Of a stretch of 64,000 bases of DNA, positions 58,544 through 64,000 are shown piece by piece. The stretch spans positions 51,457 through 115,456 of the forward strand of contig CAZAEZ010000017.1 in NCBI GenBank assembly GCA_964484205.1. Direction: 5' to 3'. How positions within the stretch are numbered: the first letter of the stretch is position 1; each line of letters begins with the position of its first letter. Position numbers and translations under genes: made by a program. This DNA is from M3007 sp964484205 (GTDB taxonomy: Bacteria > Bacteroidota > Bacteroidia > Chitinophagales > Saprospiraceae). A model generated the notes under the pieces. That model saw nothing but the letters and a program-made list of their open reading frames with translations, had not been told where the DNA came from and did no database searches.

Positions 58544-60774
58544 TACAGACCAGACAAAGAAAACCGAACCCCCAGGTACGCAACCGTCCCCATCACCGGC
58601 GCCCAAAGTTGCGAGCCGTTGAAATAGGGGCTGTTGGGTTCATTCACGGCGATGATTGCCTGGTGTTGCTGGAAACCGGTGAGGTTTTCACCGCCGAGGT
58701 AAAACTCGACCTTTTTCCAGCTCCGGGTGATCTGGGCACTCCACAGGCCGTACACCGGACTTTCTTCCCGGTGAAAATCGTGGGCATATTCGTGCGGTAT
58801 TTTCGAATTATCCGGCAAGCGTTGCGGACCCACGAGTTGAACGTTGGTGTTGAACATCCATTTTTTGTCGGGGGTGGTGTAGTCCAGCGTGATCAACCCG
58901 CGGTGTTTGGCGACGAGCGGGAGCGCCCGCGTTTGGCCGTCGGCAAAAGTGGCGCGCACGTCATTCCATTTGTACACCAGCTTAACATCCAGGCCAGGTA
59001 TCGGCGCGTATTGGAGGGTAGCCAGCAGACTGTTGGAAAACGATTTGCCGTCGATGTTGTAGAAAAAGACATCGGTCGGCGATTGGTCCACATCCACCAG
59101 GATTTGCTGTTGAAAATCGGTGCGGTAGAGGTCGACGCTAAAACTGCCGTTGCGGCGGGCCAGTTTGAAGTTTTGGGTAAAGTTGATGCCGTAGTTCCAG
59201 GCTTCCTCGTAGCTCAGGTCGTTGGCGAAATGGAGGGGGCGGTTGCTGGCCAGGAGGCTGATGTTTTCGGCGATCAGGTTGGGCGAGCGGAAACCGCGGC
59301 CTGCTGAGATGCGCACGACACTTTCGACGCTGAAATTGTATTTCGCGCTCAGGCGCGGCGTGACAAACCAGCCGAAGCGGCTGTTCCAGTCGACCCTGCC
59401 ACCGAGTACCACCACCAGGTCGGGAATGCCCATGTCCAGGTTCGGGCGGCTGTAGGTATATTCGACCATGGCGCCCGGGACCGTCTCCGTACGGCTGAGG
59501 TCGCCCTCGTTGACTGTTTCGTCTATGTCGTCGTGCTGCACGGATGGTGCGAAAACAACCTTGTGATCGGTAGTGCCGACAATGGTTTCAAAAAGCGATT
59601 GCCAGTACACCGAGCGCTGGGTGGCCCGGTAGCGGTTGGGGCCGTACACGGCTTCGGTATGGTGCCAGGAAGCGGAGAGCATGTTCCCGATTTCCATGTA
59701 GGGTTTGTCGAACAGATTTTTGCGGCCCATCTTGCCCCAAACCTCCACGCGGTCGTTCTGCTGGTCCACGCCGAAAAGGCCGGGAATTCCGTCGATCGGG
59801 CGAATCTGACCACCGGTTCGGCGGTCGGTGAGGGCTTGCACATTAAACTGGGCACAAACGAGCGGCCCTTCATAAAATGCCCGGTACAGGCCGTTTAATT
59901 GATGCCGGTTGGGGGCGTCGTAGAAATTGTCGTCGTTCATGTCCCACTTGTTTTCCACAATGCTGGCATGGGTAAGCAGGCCGTGGGACACTTTTCCTTT
60001 TCCTTTTTTATTCAGGTGCACGTTCAGTTCCCCGCGTCCTTCCGAAGACGTGAATGCATTGATAAACAGGGGGAGATCGGTGTGTGGTTTTACCAGGTCG
60101 GTGTTGATCTGGCCGGTAATGCCGGTATAGCCGTTTTTTACCGTACTGGCGCCCTTGGCCAGTTGAATGCCGTTCAGCCAGGTGCCCGGGATAAACTCGA
60201 AAGCAAAAGGTGTGGCGATCCCGCCGAGCGTAGGCCGGTTTTCCACCATGAACTGGCTGTAAATCCCGCGCAACCCCAGCATATGGATTTCTTTTACCCC
60301 GGTGAGCGCATTCGAGTAGGTGACATCGGCCACGCCGTTGGTTTCAAAACTTTCCGACAAGTTGCAACAGGGCGCCTTGCGCAGTTCATTCCGGTGGATG
60401 CTCTCGACATTGCGCGTGTCCAGTGTGGATACGTGCGTGTCGAAGCGGTCGCCGGAAACGGTCACCTCCTGAATTTGGGTAATGCCCAACACCTCGACCC
60501 AGATACTGTCTTCGTGGGGCAGGATTTCTACCTGGGCGGGGTCGTAACCGACGTAGGTTACCTGGAGTTGGGCGGCTTTGGCCTGGCGCGGTATCCAGAA
60601 CCGGCCGAGAGTATCGGTAATCGTGCCGATACCGGTGCCGGCCCATTGCACGGTAGCGCCGATGAGCAGTTCTTCTTTTTCGTTGGTAACGATGCCGTAG
60701 ATGGTTTTGGAGGACTGCTGGGCGTTCACAACGCCCGATGCAGCTATCAGAATCAGCAATAGTTGTTTCTTCAT
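58543..60774 (-). CDS. TonB-dependent outer-membrane receptor with carboxypeptidase-like N-terminal domain
   Basis: A 743-residue receptor. Signal peptide 1-19, CarboxypepD_reg-like domain about 22-105 (IYGIVTNEKEELLIGATVQW ... GYDPAQVEI), plug domain about 120-235 with the paired cysteines in KAPCCNLSESFETN, then a 22-strand barrel ending YLGVRFSLSGL. The CCNLSESFE motif is shared by a group of Bacteroidota receptors often found near heavy-metal genes; a metal or metallophore substrate is possible. The upstream gene on the same strand encodes a cysteine-rich HYC_CC_PP-type protein, which supports a metal link. Confidence 0.92.
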   Translation of the reverse strand: MKKQLLLILIAASGVVNAQQSSKTIYGIVTNEKEELLIGATVQWAGTGIGTITDTLGRFWIPRQAKAAQLQVTYVGYDPAQVEILPHEDSIWVEVLGITQIQEVTVSGDRFDTHVSTLDTRNVESIHRNELRKAPCCNLSESFETNGVADVTYSNALTGVKEIHMLGLRGIYSQFMVENRPTLGGIATPFAFEFIPGTWLNGIQLAKGASTVKNGYTGITGQINTDLVKPHTDLPLFINAFTSSEGRGELNVHLNKKGKGKVSHGLLTHASIVENKWDMNDDNFYDAPNRHQLNGLYRAFYEGPLVCAQFNVQALTDRRTGGQIRPIDGIPGLFGVDQQNDRVEVWGKMGRKNLFDKPYMEIGNMLSASWHHTEAVYGPNRYRATQRSVYWQSLFETIVGTTDHKVVFAPSVQHDDIDETVNEGDLSRTETVPGAMVEYTYSRPNLDMGIPDLVVVLGGRVDWNSRFGWFVTPRLSAKYNFSVESVVRISAGRGFRSPNLIAENISLLASNRPLHFANDLSYEEAWNYGINFTQNFKLARRNGSFSVDLYRTDFQQQILVDVDQSPTDVFFYNIDGKSFSNSLLATLQYAPIPGLDVKLVYKWNDVRATFADGQTRALPLVAKHRGLITLDYTTPDKKWMFNTNVQLVGPQRLPDNSKIPHEYAHDFHREESPVYGLWSAQITRSWKKVEFYLGGENLTGFQQHQAIIAVNEPNSPYFNGSQLWAPVMGTVAYLGVRFSLSGL

Positions 60775-60893
60775 GATGTAACGCGAACAATGTTTACATG
60801 CAGGGCATGCACGTAGTGTTCAAAAAATGTTGAATTGCGAAAATGTGTACGTGCCGGGGGGCAGTACCTGTTGGAATACGGGAAAATTTTGGA

Positions 60894-60910
60894 GCGAACC
60901 GGAGGTTCGC
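60894..60910. repeat. Triloop hairpin GCGAACC-GGA-GGTTCGC
   Basis: A 7-bp perfect stem around the loop gga followed by gttaca, in the 143-base gap between the HYC_CC_PP gene and the TonB receptor gene. Related to the hairpin at 58523-58543. Confidence 0.78.
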
Positions 60911-60917
60911 GTTACAT

Positions 60918-61436
60918 CTAACAAAGGAGCCGCTCGTACCGCAGGCAGATCAGGCGGCCGGAGAGGGGAGGGGGAGGGTCTGTTTTCAGGGTATTGGCTG
61001 AAGAAGCATCGCAGATTACCGGCCGGTACAAACGTAAAAAGCCGGGCAGTTCATCGGCCCAGAGCGGGCAGTCGAAGGCCTTTTGCCAGGGCTGTGCAAC
61101 GGTGAATTCGGTTTTTAACAAAAAGACCTTCACCGATTTTTGAGAACAGCAAGGCGCTGTTTCGGCTTGCAGGCTTTCCTGTGCGCAGCACTCCGGAACC
61201 AGGGCTGAACAGCATGGATCTGCGACTTCCGAAAAGGATGTTTCACAGGGGTCCTCGGCGTCGAGGAACACGGAAACGGCCGTTTCACCCAAACAATAGC
61301 AGTACAGCTGTTGTACACTGATACCCACGGTGGAGAGCAGCAGGGCTGTCATCCAAAGCCAGAGTACCGGTATGTACGTTTTTTTATGCACGCGTTGCAG
61401 GGGAATTTTGAATTGAAAACCTGTAAAGGTTTGCAA
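60918..61436 (-). CDS. HYC_CC_PP family cysteine-rich protein
   Basis: A 172-residue exported protein with an N-terminal hydrophobic helix (PVLWLWMTALLLSTVGISV) followed by a YCYC motif (LYCYCLGETAVSVF), several CC pairs (ADPCCSAL, PECCAQE, APCCSQ) and a proline run near the C-terminus (KTDPPPPLSGR) ending in cysteine. This is the pattern that names the HYC_CC_PP family of Bacteroidota, whose function is unknown but whose cysteines suggest metal binding. The exact start is uncertain; a GTG at VHKKTYIP, 15 residues in, is an alternative. It precedes the TonB receptor gene on the same strand. Confidence 0.8.
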   Translation of the reverse strand: MQTFTGFQFKIPLQRVHKKTYIPVLWLWMTALLLSTVGISVQQLYCYCLGETAVSVFLDAEDPCETSFSEVADPCCSALVPECCAQESLQAETAPCCSQKSVKVFLLKTEFTVAQPWQKAFDCPLWADELPGFLRLYRPVICDASSANTLKTDPPPPLSGRLICLRYERLLC

Positions 61437-61488
61437 AGATAAGGCCAGTTGGCGGGCAACGCAATTAATCGGACGGATTCCCGGGTAA

Positions 61489-61673
61489 ACGATTTACGAA
61501 TTACGATTTACGAATTACGATTGGTTCACCATTCGGAGGTTGGATAGATTCTCACCTACGCACAGTTTTCAAGTAAATTGAAAACATACCTATGCCGGAA
61601 TGGTGAATCAATCGTAATTCGTAATTCCAAAATCGTAATTCGTAAATCGTAATTCCAAAATCGTAAATCAACA
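61489..61673. repeat. TTTACGAATTACG / CGTAATTCGTAAATC inverted arms
   Basis: Units of gatttacgaattac (61489-61521) are followed by ggttcaccattc and, after about 60 bases, gaatggtgaat and complementary units aatcgtaattcgtaattcc (61607-61673). It fills the 239-base gap before mvaD and belongs to the family also seen at 40458 and 41162. Confidence 0.85.
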
Positions 61674-61675
61674 TC

Positions 61676-62761
61676 TCAAATCTCCTCCGGGCCTTCGCCC
61701 ACCCAATCCTGAATGTACCAATTGTCCACGCAATGCTCCTTCAGGTCTTCCTCGATCCATCCGCGCACATCACTGATGATGGAGCCGGGGTACAGCAAAT
61801 GGATGTTGGGCCCGGCGTCGAGGCTGAAATAGACCGGGTGTTTGGTTTCGGCGCGGTAAGCGCGGATTTTTTCAATCAGCGCCACCGAATTCGGATGCAG
61901 CAGCATGTACGAGGGGTTGCTGGCCATCATGAGGGCGTGCAGGGTCAGGGCTTCGTCTTCCGCGATTTTGCCGAAGGCCTCCAGGTCGCCCGTGCGCAGG
62001 GCTTCAATTAGTGTGGTCAATCTGGACTGCGCTTGTTTGTACCGGGCCTCGGCGTACGGATTGCCTTCCATGAGCGCATGGCCGGCCCGGCTGCTGACCG
62101 ATTTTTCAGACGTGCTGACGATCAGAATATCGTCGTGAAAATCTTTAAATGTGGGGTGCAGCAAATCTTCCACCGGCACGGCAAATTCGTCGGAGGAGCC
62201 GGCCACCGCCGGGGTTTTACCCCACAAAGCGGCGTATGGATAAATGGAGCGGCAGGCGCTGCCGCTGCCCAGACGGGCGATGTAGGAGGCTTTAACATCG
62301 AAGGCATCTTCCTCCTGCAGGGTGCCGAACAAGGCATCTTCCAAGGTGCACAGGCAGAGCGCCAGGGCCGACATACCGGACGCTGAGGAGGCGATACCGG
62401 CAGAATGCGGAAAGGAATTGCCGGTTTGAATGGTCAGTTCGAGTTGCCGCAAAAACGGAAACTGCGGCTCCAGGCTTTCCAGAAATGCCAGCACTTTGGC
62501 CCGGAAGGCTTCGTTTTCCTCGCCGTGGAATTTGAATTCCAGGTCAATCTGATTGTTCGCGGTTTCTTTAAAGGCATACCCCAGTGCCGTGTCGGTGCAG
62601 GATGCCGTCAGCGTGAGGCTGAGCGAGGGATTGCGCGGGAGTTGACGCCCGTGTTTGCCCCAGTATTTTACAATGGCCAGGTTACTCGGGCTGCGCCAAA
62701 CGATCTGGCCGGGTTCGGGCGGGTTGGAGGAATCGAGTATGAGTCGCGGATTTTCGTACAT
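61676..62761 (-). CDS. mvaD: Diphosphomevalonate decarboxylase
   Basis: A 361-residue GHMP-kinase-fold enzyme that makes isopentenyl diphosphate from mevalonate diphosphate, the last step of the mevalonate route to isoprenoids. Motifs: SPSNLAIVKYWGKHG with the Lys-Tyr-Trp, SFPHSAGIASSASGMSALAL (phosphate loop), ARLGSGSACRSIYP and SLDAGPNIHLLY. Start at 62761 (MYENPRLILD). The reading frame continues upstream to 63769, but that part is the antisense of the PASTA gene. The 5' region is a GATATTGAG repeat. Confidence 0.94.
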   Translation of the reverse strand: MYENPRLILDSSNPPEPGQIVWRSPSNLAIVKYWGKHGRQLPRNPSLSLTLTASCTDTALGYAFKETANNQIDLEFKFHGEENEAFRAKVLAFLESLEPQFPFLRQLELTIQTGNSFPHSAGIASSASGMSALALCLCTLEDALFGTLQEEDAFDVKASYIARLGSGSACRSIYPYAALWGKTPAVAGSSDEFAVPVEDLLHPTFKDFHDDILIVSTSEKSVSSRAGHALMEGNPYAEARYKQAQSRLTTLIEALRTGDLEAFGKIAEDEALTLHALMMASNPSYMLLHPNSVALIEKIRAYRAETKHPVYFSLDAGPNIHLLYPGSIISDVRGWIEEDLKEHCVDNWYIQDWVGEGPEEI

Positions 62762-62764
62762 GTT

Positions 62765-62790
62765 GCGTTGGGATATTGAGATATTGAGAA
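62765..62790 (-). repeat. Tandem GATATTGAG repeats before mvaD
   Basis: Three copies of a gatattgag/gaaattggg unit lie within 30 bases upstream of the mvaD start. It is the non-coding counterpart of the in-frame repeat in hypF at 36684. Confidence 0.8.
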
Positions 62791-62856
62791 ATTGGGTATG
62801 GAGGCAAAGAAACGGAATGCCGGATAAAACCCGGTTCAGTTTCCTGTTATTTGGCC

Positions 62857-62864
62857 TACTTTTG
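62857..62864 (+). promoter_or_regulatory. Candidate -7 box of the PASTA gene
   Basis: TACTTTTG matches the Bacteroidota -7 consensus on the plus strand, about 62 bases before the start used here. No good TTG was found 19-21 bases upstream. Confidence 0.4.
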
Positions 62865-62926
62865 CGGGATTCCTGGCAAAAGGCCCTGTGAAAATTAAAC
62901 CGTCGGCAACCCACCCTGTACCTCCT

Positions 62927-63772
62927 ATGATGCAAAAAATTTGGTTGAAGATCCGCCACCTTGGATTTGAATTGTACAGTTTTTTTACCGCGCCTTTTGT
63001 TGTTAAAAACTGCCTGGGCCTGATCGCGTTTTTCGCCGGCCTGCTGCTGCTGACATTCTGGTGGCTGAAATGTTATACCAATCACGGGGAAAGTTTGCAG
63101 GTGCCGAATTATGTGGGCATGGGTATCCGGGAAGCCGTTCGGAAGGCGCAAAGTCGCGATTTTGAATACATCATAAACGACTCCATTTACGTACCCGGCC
63201 GGCCGCCTGGCGAGGTGCTGGCGCAAAACCCAAAAGCGGAAAGCCGCGTCAAAGAAGGCCGGGCCATTTATTTTACCGTTACAAAAAACAATCCGGACAT
63301 CATCAAAATGCCGGAACTGGTCGGCAGCGACGACTACGACCTGTACAGCCGAAAAATCAGTCGCCTGGGCCTGAAACCTCGCATACTGGCCCGGATGGCC
63401 GATCCCAAACTGGCGCCGAACACCATTGTCGCCGTGTTGTACCGGGGCGATACGATCACGCAGGACATCCGCTACGGCTTCAAGGTGGAAATGGGCGCCA
63501 CCATCGACTTTATCGTTTCCGAACAGGTCACGCTGACGGTTGAAATCCCCGACTGTGTTTGTCAAACCTACGATGCTGCCCGTTTTCTGATCACCAGCAG
63601 CAACCTCAGTATCGGCGCTGTGATCAAGGACGCCACTGTGTACGACGAGCAGTCGGCCTACGTGTGGCGGCAAACGCCACCCTACGAAGTCGAAGGCACC
63701 ATGCGGGTCGGCGAACAAATTGATCTCTATTTGACCCAGGAATTGCCTGCGGCATGCGGGGGGAGGCAATGA
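62927..63772 (+). CDS. PASTA domain membrane protein
   Basis: A 281-residue protein with one N-terminal membrane helix (LGLIAFFAGLLLLTFWWL) and three PASTA-like domains outside (about 58-125, 128-200 and 205-275), marked by VPNYVGMGIREAVRKAQ, MPELVGSDDYDLYSRKI and IPDCVCQTYDAARFLI. PASTA domains bind peptidoglycan-like ligands; in Bacteroidota such single-pass proteins lack a kinase domain. The start at 62927 (ATG, MMQKIWLKIR) is preferred to a GTG at 62888. Divergent from mvaD. Confidence 0.88.
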   Translation: MMQKIWLKIRHLGFELYSFFTAPFVVKNCLGLIAFFAGLLLLTFWWLKCYTNHGESLQVPNYVGMGIREAVRKAQSRDFEYIINDSIYVPGRPPGEVLAQNPKAESRVKEGRAIYFTVTKNNPDIIKMPELVGSDDYDLYSRKISRLGLKPRILARMADPKLAPNTIVAVLYRGDTITQDIRYGFKVEMGATIDFIVSEQVTLTVEIPDCVCQTYDAARFLITSSNLSIGAVIKDATVYDEQSAYVWRQTPPYEVEGTMRVGEQIDLYLTQELPAACGGRQ

Positions 63773-64000
63773 GTGATTGAGTGATTGAGTGATTGAGCGA
63801 TTGAGTGATTGAGTGATTGTGTGATTGTGCCCTGAGCCTAGGGAACTTGTTTGAAACAGATTTGATGTTCGGTGCTGTGGGGTAGTATTTCGTACTTTTG
63901 ACCCGATATTTTGTCAGGCTACCTGCCGCTCACTCAATCACCCAATCACTCAATCACTCAATCACTCAATCACTCAATCACTCAATCACTCAATCACTCA
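63773..64000. repeat. GAGTGATT / AATCACTC inverted octamer arrays at the window end
   Basis: About seven copies of gagtgatt (63773-63827) face about nine copies of aatcactc (63930-64000, continuing past the edge). The 100 bases between them hold a TACTTTTG box (about 63893) that could start a gene beyond the window. Same family as 30999-31033 and 43524-43630. Confidence 0.92.

Noticed and set aside
62762..63769. N-terminal extension of mvaD by 336 codons
   Set aside because: The extension is the exact antisense of the PASTA gene and crosses a repeat; the family start is at 62761.
1..64000. Insertion sequence or prophage
   Set aside because: No transposase, integrase or phage structural gene was found on either strand; only non-coding repeat elements are present.

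Overview
The window is a chromosomal piece of a member of the Bacteroidota, most likely a Saprospiria- or Chitinophagia-like gliding or secreting bacterium. The evidence is the type IX secretion/gliding genes gldM and gldN, several very large secreted proteins ending in T9SS sorting domains, a split ATP synthase operon without beta and epsilon, LytS/LytTR-type two-component pairs, a HYC_CC_PP protein beside a TonB receptor, and promoters of the Bacteroidota TTTG-N20-TAnnTTTG type. The exact genus cannot be fixed from the sequence. Two runs of exactly 100 N (48113-48212 and 48362-48461) mark unresolved assembly gaps inside a repeat array.

Layout. 1-3.3 kb: end of gldM, gldN, and a converging Smr-domain protein. 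3.6-11 kb: a 1565-residue SprB-repeat adhesin-like protein, a LytTR regulator/kinase pair and a fatty-acid-hydroxylase family protein. 11.3-20.1 kb: small lipoproteins, TatD, a PD40 lipoprotein and a second giant T9SS cargo protein. 20.3-24.4 kb: a DUF4407 protein, an RHS remnant, a MntA-HepT toxin-antitoxin pair, cysM and a lipoprotein. 24.8-38 kb: tRNA-Gly(CCC), a two-part YeeE/YedE transporter, and a complete O2-tolerant group 1d-type [NiFe]-hydrogenase locus. In this locus hyaA-hyaB-hyaC-hyaD run leftward, hypA-hypB-hypC-nickel transporter-hypD-hypE run rightward, and hypF converges on hypE. 38.1-44.5 kb: an orphan T9SS sorting-domain protein and atpB-E-F-H-A-G. 44.6-52.8 kb: a tricorn-type S41 protease, the repeat array, a PcfJ-like protein, another secreted protein and a globin. 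53-64 kb: a Reg_prop hybrid sensor kinase with its LytTR regulator, lipoproteins, a TonB receptor with a HYC_CC_PP partner, mevalonate-diphosphate decarboxylase and a PASTA protein.

Functionally, the hydrogenase locus looks self-contained: structural subunits, membrane cytochrome b, endopeptidase, nickel transporter and all six Hyp maturation factors. It would feed electrons from H2 into the respiratory chain, and the resulting proton gradient would drive the ATP synthase encoded next door.

The most unusual layer is non-coding. Nearly every intergenic gap, including those inside the hydrogenase and ATP synthase operons, holds a short-period repeat family or palindrome: perfect stems with three-base loops, CCTGTCAGGTC palindromes with arms up to 39 bp, and 167-bp elements with 12-bp inverted ends. 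Several run into coding sequence (hypA tail, hypF linker) or supply stop codons. A roughly 476-bp structured insert between hypE and hypF is bracketed by a 14-bp direct repeat that contains both stop codons.
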